From Solimonas marina (lineage in GTDB: Bacteria > Pseudomonadota > Gammaproteobacteria > Nevskiales > Nevskiaceae), in the NCBI RefSeq assembly GCF_012241385.1, contig NZ_JAAVXB010000008.1, positions 161,002 to 225,001 on the forward strand: a DNA stretch of 64,000 nucleotides. The letters run 5' to 3'. The position numbers were made by a program, and so were the translations under genes. The notes below the pieces were generated by a model. That model saw only the letters and a list, made by a program, of their open reading frames with translations. It had not been told where the DNA came from and did not search any database. How positions within the stretch are numbered: the stretch's first letter is position 1; each line of letters begins with the position of its first letter. Below are positions 1 to 7,971 of this stretch, piece by piece.

Positions 1-1424
1 GCCAGCGGCGCGGGCAGGGCATCGCCGCCGGTCACACAACAGGCTTCGAGCAGGCCGTCGGCGCAGAGGTGGTTCTCGATCGGCGACGGCACCACGAACT
101 TGCCCTTGGCGGTCTTGAACTGTTCCTTGATGCGCCCGGTGATCTTCAGCAGGCCGTCGGCCGACAGCTCGCCGCAGTCACCGGTACGCAGATAGCCGTC
201 GGCGCTGAACGCTTCGGCCGTCAGTGCCGGCGCCTGGTAATAGCCGGCCATGACGCCGGGCGAGCGCATCTGCAGTTCGCCGGTCTGCGCGTCGATGCGC
301 GCGTCGACGCCGTCCCAGGGGCGGCCGATATAACCGGGCCGGAATTCGCCGATACGGCCGACGTGGGCGATGCCGAAGTTCTCGCTCATGCCGTAGACCT
401 CGAGCAGCTCGACGCCGAGCGCGCGCCAGAACCCGAACAGTTCCGGCGGCGTCGGCGCCGCACCGGAGAACGCCACGCGCAGCGCGTCGAGCCCCAGCGC
501 GCGCAGGATCTTGCGGCGGACATGGCGGCCGACCAGCGGCAGCTTCAGCAGTCGCGCCAGCTTCGCCTGCGGCAGCTGCGCGGTGATGCCTTGCTGGAAC
601 TTCGCCCACAGCCGCGGCACCGACAGCAGCATGGTCGGCCGCGCGCGGCGCAGGTCGTCGACGAAGCTGTCGACGCTCCACGCGAAATAAACCCTGCAGC
701 CGAGCTGTATCGACGCCAGTTCGGCGAAGCCGCGGTCGGCGATGTGCGCGAGCGGCAGATAGGAAATCAGCCGGTCATGTTCGCTGGCGCCGAACATGCG
801 CACCGCCAGCGAACTGACCAGACCGAGGGTTGCGAAGCGGTGCATCACACCCTTGGGCGTGCCGGTGGTTCCGGAGGTGTAGACGATGGTCGCGATCTCG
901 TCGGCGTCGCGCAGCGGCTCGCCTTCGATCGGCGCTGCTTCGAGCAGCGTTGGCCAGTCGACGCCGTCGCCGTGCGTGCTCGCCGTATCCGGCAGATGGA
1001 GGCGCGGCAGTCCGGCGGGCAGCGCGTCGACGACGCCGGGATCGTCGAGGCGGCCGACGAAGCACGCGCGACAGCCGGCGTGCTCGATGAGGGGCAGGAT
1101 CGACGCCGCCTGCAGGGTGTGGAACAACGGCACGCTGACGTGGCCGGCCATCCAGATCGCAAAGTCGGCGATGAACCACCACGCGCTGTTCTTCGCGAGT
1201 ACGGCGATCTTCGAGCCGTGCGGCCAATCCTGCGCGCGCAGCCAGCCGGCGACGTGACGGACCTGACGCATCGTCTCGCCCCAGCTCAGCGTCAGCACCC
1301 GGCCGTCGGCCAGCGGCTGGATCAGATACGGCTGCGTCGCGCGCTCACGCTCATGCGCATACAGCCGCTGCAACGGCAGGGCCGCCGCCGGCAGCATTGC
1401 CGGCGGCGCGCTCGTGTCGGCCAT
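1..1424 (-). CDS. Long-chain-type acyl-CoA synthetase, 3' end outside window
   Basis: From an ATG at 1424, preceded by a strong GGAGGAGAAC ribosome site, 474 codons stay open to the left edge. Roughly the last 100 residues of a ~600-residue family are therefore missing. About residue 180 I read the ATP/AMP-binding loop YTSGTTGTPKGVM, near 340 EVYGMSE, and near 411 YLRTGD, the signature blocks of COG1022-type acyl-CoA ligases, which make acyl-adenylate and then acyl-CoA. The gene diverges from the atuR-like regulator, with an operator-like dyad between them. By position it probably activates citronellate/geranate, the job assigned to AtuH in Pseudomonas. The family call is solid; the substrate is inferred from neighbours. 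Confidence 0.9.
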   Translation of the reverse strand, partial: MADTSAPPAMLPAAALPLQRLYAHERERATQPYLIQPLADGRVLTLSWGETMRQVRHVAGWLRAQDWPHGSKIAVLAKNSAWWFIADFAIWMAGHVSVPLFHTLQAASILPLIEHAGCRACFVGRLDDPGVVDALPAGLPRLHLPDTASTHGDGVDWPTLLEAAPIEGEPLRDADEIATIVYTSGTTGTPKGVMHRFATLGLVSSLAVRMFGASEHDRLISYLPLAHIADRGFAELASIQLGCRVYFAWSVDSFVDDLRRARPTMLLSVPRLWAKFQQGITAQLPQAKLARLLKLPLVGRHVRRKILRALGLDALRVAFSGAAPTPPELFGFWRALGVELLEVYGMSENFGIAHVGRIGEFRPGYIGRPWDGVDARIDAQTGELQMRSPGVMAGYYQAPALTAEAFSADGYLRTGDCGELSADGLLKITGRIKEQFKTAKGKFVVPSPIENHLCADGLLEACCVTGGDALPAPL

Positions 1425-1551
1425 GTTCTCCTCCAGTCCCGCGGCCGGCGCGCGGCTGCGCCCGGACGGTCTGCTGATTGTTTGCAATGCCGAAAACTCG
1501 AAGCCGCGCAGACGCTAACAGGCGGCTGCGGCTAAATCAAACGAAAAGACT

Positions 1552-1564
1552 GGACATGATGTCC
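1552..1564. promoter_or_regulatory. AtuR-type operator, site A
   Basis: GGACATGATGTCC is a perfect 13-bp dyad (6+1+6) between the divergent acyl-CoA synthetase (start 1424) and the TetR gene (start 1643). On the minus strand it is preceded by AAATC, giving AAATCGGACA-N3-TGTC. The same string recurs before atuA at 2340-2356. This position would allow control of both divergent promoters and autoregulation. P. aeruginosa AtuR is known to bind two 13-bp inverted repeats near atuA/atuR, which fits in number and size. Confidence 0.75.
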
Positions 1565-1642
1565 GATTTAGCCGATCGGGACTGGCGCCGGGTGGCTCGG
1601 TTGCGGCAAGCTTGCGCCCGGAACCGTCGAAGAGAGCATCCG

Positions 1643-2293
1643 GTGGCATCGATTACCCGAGCATCGCGGGCGCAGCGCGTCGACAAGCAGCAGCAGGTCG
1701 AGCGGACGCTGTTGCGCGCGCTCGAACAACTGATGGACAGTGGCCTGAGCTTCACCGAGGTCAGCGTCGAGCAGCTCGCGCGCCAGGCCGGAATCGCACG
1801 CTCGACGTTCTACATCTATTTCGCCGACAAGGGGGCGCTCGTGCACCGCCTGGCGACGCGCATCACCGAGGAGCTGATGCAGGCCTGTGACGGCTGGTGG
1901 CGGATCGCCGACACCGCCAAGCAGCAGGATCTGGCCGATGCGATGCTCGACGTGCTCGATGTCTACGACCGGCACCGCAGCGTGATGCGCGCGCTGGTCG
2001 AGACCTCGGCGTACGACAGTAGCGCCGAGGCGGCGTTCAAGGAGTTGCTCGGCGGGGTGCTCAAGGGCAGTCGCGTCGCCTACAACCGCATCCACGACGC
2101 CGGCCGGCTGCGCGAGGGCGTCGCCAAGGAAGTCGCCGAAGCGCTGACGCTGATGGTCGACGCCACCTGTTATCAGCTCGGTCGCGGCGCGACGCCGCAG
2201 CGCCGGCGCGCGCTGGCGCAGGCGCTCGCCCATGTCGTCTGGCATGCGATGTACGAGCCGGAGCGCGTCCGCCGCCGCAACGCCGCCGGCTGA
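1643..2293 (+). CDS. atuR: TetR-family repressor, AtuR-like
   Basis: A 216-residue TetR regulator. Its N-terminal helix-turn-helix reads VEQLARQAGIARSTFYIYF (about residues 42-60), the classic TetR recognition region, followed by a helical ligand-binding domain. The frame is open from 1478 with ATGs at 1556/1559, but those overlap the operator dyad at 1552-1564. The GTG at 1643, after AGAGAG, gives a normal TetR length and is preferred. It lies directly upstream of atuA on the same strand, whereas in Pseudomonas atuR is divergent from atuA. It presumably represses the terpene genes until a terpenoid-CoA or acid is present. The family is certain; the AtuR identity rests on synteny plus the paired operators. 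Confidence 0.82.
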   Translation: MASITRASRAQRVDKQQQVERTLLRALEQLMDSGLSFTEVSVEQLARQAGIARSTFYIYFADKGALVHRLATRITEELMQACDGWWRIADTAKQQDLADAMLDVLDVYDRHRSVMRALVETSAYDSSAEAAFKELLGGVLKGSRVAYNRIHDAGRLREGVAKEVAEALTLMVDATCYQLGRGATPQRRRALAQALAHVVWHAMYEPERVRRRNAAG

Positions 2294-2344
2294 GCCGTCC
2301 TGTCCGCGCATTTCGTAGGCGAATGTCGACGTCGTTCAAAAATC

Positions 2345-2357
2345 GGACACACTGTCT
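2345..2357. promoter_or_regulatory. AtuR-type operator, site B (atuA promoter)
   Basis: GGACACACTGTCT is an imperfect copy of the 13-bp dyad at 1552-1564. It shares the longer string AAATCGGACA-N3-TGTC (2340-2356), seen in inverted orientation at site A. It lies about 100 bp before the atuA start at 2456, where a repressor would block transcription of the terpene operon. Confidence 0.7.
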
Positions 2358-2455
2358 TGACATGATGTAAATCGATCGGAAAAGATGCCGTGGCCGCGGT
2401 ATCGCGAGCGGCAATGGCAACGGGCCGCAGAGTTCGCCAACGACAAGGAGAGGGC

Positions 2456-4261
2456 ATGCCGAAAACGGCAGACAGGCAGGTCAGAATCGGTTGTGCGTCG
2501 GCGTTCTGGGGCGATACCAACACGGCCGCCACACAGCTCATCGAGCATGGCGATCTCGACTATCTGATCTTCGATTATCTGGCCGAGATCACGATGTCGG
2601 TGATGGCGGCCAAGCGCATGAGAAGCGCGGACGACGGTTATGCGACCGACTTCGTCGAGCACGTCGTTGCGCCGCATCTGGCGGCGCTGCGCACGCGCGG
2701 CATCAAGGTCGTCGCCAATGCCGGCGGCGTCAATCCGCTGGCCTGCAAGCGCGCGCTCGAAGCGGTGGCCGACCAGGCCGGTGTCGACCTGAAGGTCGGC
2801 GTCGTGCTCGGCGACGATCTGCTGCCGCGCAAGCGCGAATTTACCGACGTGCGCGAAATCGACCGCGGCACACCGTTGCCGGCCAATCTGGTGTCGATGA
2901 ACGCCTATCTCGGCGCGTTCCCGATCGCTGCGGCATTGGCGGCCGGCGCCGACATCGTCGTCACCGGCCGCTGCGTCGATTCGGCGCTGGCGCTCGGGCC
3001 GCTGATCCATGAATTCGGCTGGGGCGTCGACGACTACCAGCAGCTCGCGGCCGGTTCGCTGGCCGGGCACCTGCTCGAATGCGGCGCGCAGGCCACCGGC
3101 GGCAATTTCACCGACTGGCAGACGGTCGCGAGCGGCTACGCGAACATGGGCTTCCCGTTCGCCGACGTGCGCGCCGACGGCCATTTCACGATCGGCAAGC
3201 CGGACGGTACCGGTGGCGCGGTGACGCCGCACACGGTGCTTGAACAGATGCTCTACGAAATCGGCGATCCGGCCGCGTACCGGCTGCCCGATGTGGTCTG
3301 CGATTTCACGCAGGTGCGCTTGCGCCAGGTCGCGGCCGACCGCGTCGCCGTCGATGGGGCGCGTGGCCGTGCACCGGGCGGTTCGTACAAGGTCTCGGCA
3401 ACCTATCCGGACGGTCTGCGCTGCGTCGCGCTGTTCATGATCGGTGGCGAGCAGGCGGCGCGCAAAGGTCATGCGTCGGCCGACGCGATTGTGGCCAAGG
3501 TCCGGCGTCAGCTCGCCGATGCCGGCTGGGGCGATTTCAGCGGCGTCGATGTGCATTGCATCGGTGCCGAGGAAAGTTACGGACCGCACGCGCGGCCGGC
3601 GGCGGCGGCGACGCGTGAAGTCGTCGTCAAGATCGTCGTCCAGCACGCCAATGCCAAGGCGCTGAAGCTGTTCGCGCGCGAGATCGCGCAGGCGGCGACC
3701 GGCATGGCGCCGGGCTTTACCGGTTACTTCAGTGCCGGCCGCCCGGAGCCGAGCATGATCCCGCGCCTGTATTCGACGATGGTGCCGAAGGCGGATGTGC
3801 CGATCGAGATCGTCGTCGGCGCGCAGCGTCAGGCGGTAACGGTCGATACGCAGGATCATCCGCAGCCGTCGCAGCCGGCGTCGGTTGCGCAGGCCCACCA
3901 CATCGACGGGCCGACGACGACGGTACCGCTGCGTCGCGTCGCGCTGGCGCGCTCCGGCGACAAGGGCGATCACGCCAACATCGGCGTCATCGCGCGCCAC
4001 GCCGACTATGTCGCGCCGCTGCGCGCGGCGCTGACCGCGGAGGTGGTGCGCGAGGGGTTCGCGCACGTGCTCGCCGGCGGTCGCGACGGGCGTGTCGAAC
4101 GTTACGAGTTGCCGGGCTCGCAGAGCTTCAACTTCATGCTGTACCACGCGCTGGGCGGCGGCGGTGCCGGCAGCCTGCGCACCGACCCGCAGGGCAAGGC
4201 TTTCGCGCAGATGCTGCTCGATCTGCCCGTGGCGATGCCGACTGCGCTGCTCAAGGATTGA
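2456..4261 (+). CDS. atuA: AtuA, acyclic terpene utilisation protein
   Basis: A 601-residue protein of the AtuA (DUF1446) family. The N-terminal ~450 residues carry the family start RIGCASAFWGDT and the glycine-rich VVTGRCVDSALALGP. The last ~110 residues (from about PLRRVALARSGDKGDHANIG) form the AtuA-like ferredoxin-fold domain that is often fused to it. AtuA is required for growth on citronellol/geraniol, but its reaction is not established. The ATG at 2456 follows AAGGAG at ideal spacing; the frame is open to 2390 without a good ribosome site. It is first gene of the operon atuA-C-D-E-F and ends 2 nt before the atuC ATG. Confidence 0.92.
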   Translation: MPKTADRQVRIGCASAFWGDTNTAATQLIEHGDLDYLIFDYLAEITMSVMAAKRMRSADDGYATDFVEHVVAPHLAALRTRGIKVVANAGGVNPLACKRALEAVADQAGVDLKVGVVLGDDLLPRKREFTDVREIDRGTPLPANLVSMNAYLGAFPIAAALAAGADIVVTGRCVDSALALGPLIHEFGWGVDDYQQLAAGSLAGHLLECGAQATGGNFTDWQTVASGYANMGFPFADVRADGHFTIGKPDGTGGAVTPHTVLEQMLYEIGDPAAYRLPDVVCDFTQVRLRQVAADRVAVDGARGRAPGGSYKVSATYPDGLRCVALFMIGGEQAARKGHASADAIVAKVRRQLADAGWGDFSGVDVHCIGAEESYGPHARPAAAATREVVVKIVVQHANAKALKLFAREIAQAATGMAPGFTGYFSAGRPEPSMIPRLYSTMVPKADVPIEIVVGAQRQAVTVDTQDHPQPSQPASVAQAHHIDGPTTTVPLRRVALARSGDKGDHANIGVIARHADYVAPLRAALTAEVVREGFAHVLAGGRDGRVERYELPGSQSFNFMLYHALGGGGAGSLRTDPQGKAFAQMLLDLPVAMPTALLKD

Positions 4262-4263
4262 CG

Positions 4264-5889
4264 ATGGCGATCATCGAAAGCCGTATCGACACGCGCAGCG
4301 AGGCATTCCGTGCCAACCGCGACGCCATGCTGCAGGCGATTGCCGACTGGCGCGCCGTCGAGGCCAAGGGCCGCGCCGAGGAGGAGTCGAAGCGCGAGCG
4401 CTTTCATCAGCGTCGTCAGCTGTTGCCGCGCGAGCGCGTGCATCGCCTGCTCGACCGCGGCTCGCCGTGGCTGGAATTGGCGACGCTGGCGGGCTATCGC
4501 ATGCACGACGACAAGGACGGTTCGCTGGCCGGCGGCAACACGATTGCCGGCATCGGCTACGTGTCCGGCGTGCGCTGCATCGTCACCGCGTCGAACTCGG
4601 CGATCAAGGGCGGCACGATGACGCCGTGGGGCGTGCAGAAGGGCCTGCGCATCCAGGAGATCGCGCTGCAGCAGAAGCTGCCGGTGGTGGCGATGGTCGA
4701 GTCCGGCGGCGCCAATCTGCTGTATCAGGCCGATGTCTTCATTCCCGGCGGCCGCACCTTCGCCAACCAGGCGCGCTTGTCGGCGGCCGGCATTCCGCAG
4801 GTGACGATCGTGCACGGCTCGTCGACCGCCGGCGGCGCCTACATGCCGGGGCTGTCGGATTACGTGGTGATGGTGCGCAAACGCGCCAAGGTGTTTCTCG
4901 CCGGCCCGCCGCTGCTCAAGGCGGCAACCGGTGAGGTCGCCGGCGAGGAGGAACTCGGCGGTGCGGAGATGCACAGCCAGGTCGCCGGCACCTCGGAGTT
5001 TCTCGCCGAGAACGATGCCGACGCGGTGCGTATCGCGCGCGAGATCGTCGCCAATCTGAACTGGAACGCGCAGCGCCCGCGACTCGAGCTTCTGCCATTG
5101 CGCGCACCGGCTTATGACGTCGACGAACTGTGCGGCGTGGTGCCGGTCGACTACCGCAAACCGTTCGACTGTCGCGAAGTCATCGCGCGACTGGTCGACG
5201 GTTCGGACTTTCTCGAATTCAAGGCCGAGTACGACAAGCAGACCGTCTGCGGTCGCGCGACCTTGCACGGTCACGCCATCGGCATCATTTCCAACAACGG
5301 ACCGATCACCACCGCTGGCGCGACCAAGGCCGGGCAGTTCATCCAGCTCTGCTGTCAGGCCGGCACGCCCATCGTCTACCTGATGAACACCACCGGCTAC
5401 ATGGTCGGGACCGAGAGCGAGCAGGGCGGTATCGTCAAGCACGGCTCGAAGATGATCCAGGCAGTCGCCAATGCGACGGTGCCGCAGCTGACGATCGTCA
5501 TGGGTGCCAGCTTCGGTGCCGGCAACTACGGCATGTGCGGGCGCGGTTTCGGACCGCACTTCATCTTCGCCTGGCCGAATGCGCGCACCGCGGTGATGGG
5601 CGGCGAACAAGCCGCCAGCGTGATGGACATCATCACGCGCGAAAAGTGGGCCAAGCAGGGCAAGACCATGACCGAGACCGACGAAAAGATGCTGGCGGCG
5701 ATCCGCCAGAACATCGTCGGCCAGTTCGACAAGGAGTCGCATGCGTTCGCGGCGACGGCACGTCTGTTCGACGACGGACTGATCGATCCGCGTGACACGC
5801 GCCGCGTGCTCGGCCTGTGTCTGTCCATCGTGCGCGAGGCGCGCGCCCGCCAGACCCATGCGACGAGCTACGGCGTCGCCCGTTTCTGA
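4264..5889 (+). CDS. atuC: Geranyl-CoA carboxylase beta subunit (AtuC)
   Basis: A 541-residue carboxyltransferase subunit of the acyl-CoA carboxylase family (MCC/GCC beta). The crotonase-fold N-half carries VESGGANLLYQADVF and a STAGGAYMPGLSDY oxyanion region. The C-half carries GASFGAGNYGMCGRGF and the C-terminal TRRVLGLCLSIVREA. It transfers carboxyl from biotin (on AtuF) to the gamma-methyl of cis-geranyl-CoA. The closely related LiuB works on methylcrotonyl-CoA; the atuA and atuF context favours the geranyl enzyme. It starts at the ATG at 4264, immediately after the atuA stop. Translational coupling is likely. Confidence 0.9.
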   Translation: MAIIESRIDTRSEAFRANRDAMLQAIADWRAVEAKGRAEEESKRERFHQRRQLLPRERVHRLLDRGSPWLELATLAGYRMHDDKDGSLAGGNTIAGIGYVSGVRCIVTASNSAIKGGTMTPWGVQKGLRIQEIALQQKLPVVAMVESGGANLLYQADVFIPGGRTFANQARLSAAGIPQVTIVHGSSTAGGAYMPGLSDYVVMVRKRAKVFLAGPPLLKAATGEVAGEEELGGAEMHSQVAGTSEFLAENDADAVRIAREIVANLNWNAQRPRLELLPLRAPAYDVDELCGVVPVDYRKPFDCREVIARLVDGSDFLEFKAEYDKQTVCGRATLHGHAIGIISNNGPITTAGATKAGQFIQLCCQAGTPIVYLMNTTGYMVGTESEQGGIVKHGSKMIQAVANATVPQLTIVMGASFGAGNYGMCGRGFGPHFIFAWPNARTAVMGGEQAASVMDIITREKWAKQGKTMTETDEKMLAAIRQNIVGQFDKESHAFAATARLFDDGLIDPRDTRRVLGLCLSIVREARARQTHATSYGVARF

Positions 5890-5917
5890 TCAATACCGAG
5901 TTTCGAGGAGAACCATC

Positions 5918-7120
5918 ATGTTGCTGACGCCGGAACACCGCTCGCTCTACGACACGACCAGGAAGTTCGTGCAGCAGGAGCTGAATCCCAACATCGCCGA
6001 GTGGGAGCGCGCCGGCATCTTCCCGGCGCGCGAGGTGTTCGCGAAGATGGGCAAGCTCGGCCTGCTCGGCATCACGCGGCCGGAAGCCTACGGCGGTCTC
6101 GGCCTCGACTATTCGTACGAGGTGGTGTTCGCACAGGCGCTCGGCAACTGCATCTGCGGCAGTCTGCCGATGGCGATCGGCGTGCAGACCGACATGGCGA
6201 CACCGGCGCTGGCGCGCTTCGGTTCCGATGAGCTGCGCCGCGAATTTTTGACGCCGACCATCGCCGGCGAACGCGTCTGCTCGATCGCGGTCAGCGAGGT
6301 CGGCTCCGGCTCCGACGTCGCCAGCATCAAGACCGTGGCGCGCAAGGACGGCGGCGACTACGTCATCAACGGCTCGAAGATGTGGATCACCAACGGCACG
6401 CAGTCCGACTGGGCCTGCATGTTGGTCAACACCTCGGAAGGCAAGCTGCATTCGAACAAGTCGCTGATCGTCGTGCCGATGGACGCCAAGGGCGTCGATC
6501 GCAAGACGCGGCTCGACAAGCTCGGCATGCGCTCGTCGGATACCGCGATGATCTTTCTCGACGAGGTGCGCGTGCCGCAGCGCTATCTGATCGGCCAGGA
6601 AGGCCTGGGTTTCATGTACCAGATGCTGCAGTTCCAGGAGGAACGCCTGTTCGGCGCCGCCAGCGGCATCGACAGCCTGTTCAACCTGATCGACGAAACC
6701 ATCGACTACACGCGCCAGCGCCAGGCTTTCGGCATGCCGCTGATCGACAATCAGTACGTGCACTTCCGGCTCGCCGAGCTGCGCACCGAGGTCGAGTCGC
6801 TGAAGGCGCTGGTCTATCAGGCCACCGAGGAATACATCGCCGGCCGCGACGTGCTGATGCTGGCGAGCATGGCCAAGCTCAAGGTCGGCCGCATCAGCCG
6901 CGAGGTCACCGACGGCTGCCTGCAGTTCTGGGGCGGCCAGGGCTTCATGTGGGACAACAACATCTCGCGCGCATACCGTGATTCGCGGCTGATCTCGATC
7001 GGCGGCGGCGCCGACGAGATCATGCTCGGCATCATCAGCAAGACGCTCGGCATCCTGCCGTCGAAGAAGAAGGCCAAGGCCGGCGATGCGGCCGCGGCGT
7101 CGACCGCCGCGGTGGGCTGA
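5918..7120 (+). CDS. atuD: Acyl-CoA dehydrogenase, citronellyl-CoA dehydrogenase type (AtuD)
   Basis: A 400-residue FAD acyl-CoA dehydrogenase. It shows the flavin/substrate segment VSEVGSGSDVASIKT (about residues 124-138), INGSKMWITNG, and the C-terminal FAD-dimer motif GGQGFMWDNNISRAYRDSR. It should oxidise citronellyl-CoA to geranyl-CoA, feeding the carboxylase encoded on either side. The ATG at 5918 follows CGAGGAGAACCATC. The frame is open upstream to 5792, but that would overlap atuC. The stop overlaps the next ATG (TGATG). The C-terminal tail is Ala/Lys-rich and looks non-conserved. Confidence 0.88.
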   Translation: MLLTPEHRSLYDTTRKFVQQELNPNIAEWERAGIFPAREVFAKMGKLGLLGITRPEAYGGLGLDYSYEVVFAQALGNCICGSLPMAIGVQTDMATPALARFGSDELRREFLTPTIAGERVCSIAVSEVGSGSDVASIKTVARKDGGDYVINGSKMWITNGTQSDWACMLVNTSEGKLHSNKSLIVVPMDAKGVDRKTRLDKLGMRSSDTAMIFLDEVRVPQRYLIGQEGLGFMYQMLQFQEERLFGAASGIDSLFNLIDETIDYTRQRQAFGMPLIDNQYVHFRLAELRTEVESLKALVYQATEEYIAGRDVLMLASMAKLKVGRISREVTDGCLQFWGGQGFMWDNNISRAYRDSRLISIGGGADEIMLGIISKTLGILPSKKKAKAGDAAAASTAAVG

Positions 7121-7971
7121 TGGACGCCGCGACGATCGAACTGCCGGCCTGCACGACGCTGGAGCTGGCGCTGGACGACGGCGTGCTGCGCGTGACGCTG
7201 AACCGGCCGGACGCACGCAATGCGATGAACCTGCAGATGGTCGAAGAACTGTGCACGCTGTTCGCCGCGCTGCAGGACGATGCCGCGCTGCGCGGCAGCG
7301 TGCGTGTCGTCGTGCTGCGCGGCGCCGGTGGTCATTTCTGCGCCGGCGCCGATCTCAAGTCGCTGGCCGGCGCGGCGCCGGCCGACGGCGGCGATCCGCT
7401 GGCCGCGCTCAATCGTCGTTTCGGCACCATGCTGCGCGCGGTCGAGGCGGCGCCGGCCGTGGTCGTCGCGGTCTGCGAGGGCGCCGTGCTCGGCGGCGGC
7501 TTCGGCATCGCCTGCGTCGCCGACATCACGCTGGCCGCCAGCGATGCGCGCTTCGGTCTGCCGGAGACCACGCGCGGCCTGCCGCCGGCGCAGATCGCAC
7601 CGTTCGTCGCGGCGCGCATCGGTACCTCGCAGGCGCGGCGCCTGAGCCTGACCGGCGCGCAGTTCGACGGCCTGGAGGCGCTGCGGCTCGGCGTCGCGCA
7701 CGGCGCGTATGCATCGGGAGTGCCGCTCGACGCGGCGCTCGGCGACAGCATCGCCGCGATCCTGCGCTGTGCGCCGCAGGCCAATGCGCTGACCAAGCGT
7801 CTGCTGCTCAATCCGGACGGACTCGATCTCGACGCGCAGCTCGACGACGCCGCGGCGACGTTCGCGCAGTGCGCGCGCAGCTCCGAAGCGGCCGAAGGCA
7901 TCGCCGCATTCATGCAGAAGCGCGCGCCGGCATGGGCGCCGCCGCCGCGCCCGAAACAGGTGCAGACATGA
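7120..7971 (+). CDS. atuE: Enoyl-CoA hydratase family, isohexenylglutaconyl-CoA hydratase (AtuE)
   Basis: A 283-residue crotonase-superfamily protein. It has the first oxyanion-hole motif GHFCAGADLKSL (about residues 70-81) and the second region EGAVLGGGFGIACVADI, plus FGLPETTRGLPPAQIAPFV. In the Atu pathway AtuE hydrates isohexenylglutaconyl-CoA, the product of the geranyl-CoA carboxylase. It sits exactly between the dehydrogenase and the biotin subunit, as in Pseudomonas. The start overlaps the atuD stop and the end overlaps the atuF start by ATGA, so expression is coupled. Function is assigned by family plus synteny. Confidence 0.86.
   Translation: MDAATIELPACTTLELALDDGVLRVTLNRPDARNAMNLQMVEELCTLFAALQDDAALRGSVRVVVLRGAGGHFCAGADLKSLAGAAPADGGDPLAALNRRFGTMLRAVEAAPAVVVAVCEGAVLGGGFGIACVADITLAASDARFGLPETTRGLPPAQIAPFVAARIGTSQARRLSLTGAQFDGLEALRLGVAHGAYASGVPLDAALGDSIAAILRCAPQANALTKRLLLNPDGLDLDAQLDDAAATFAQCARSSEAAEGIAAFMQKRAPAWAPPPRPKQVQT

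Noticed and set aside
1478..1642. Upstream ATG starts (1478, 1556, 1559) for the TetR gene
   Set aside because: They give an atypical Arg-rich N-terminal extension and coincide with the operator dyad; GTG 1643 gives a normal TetR protein.
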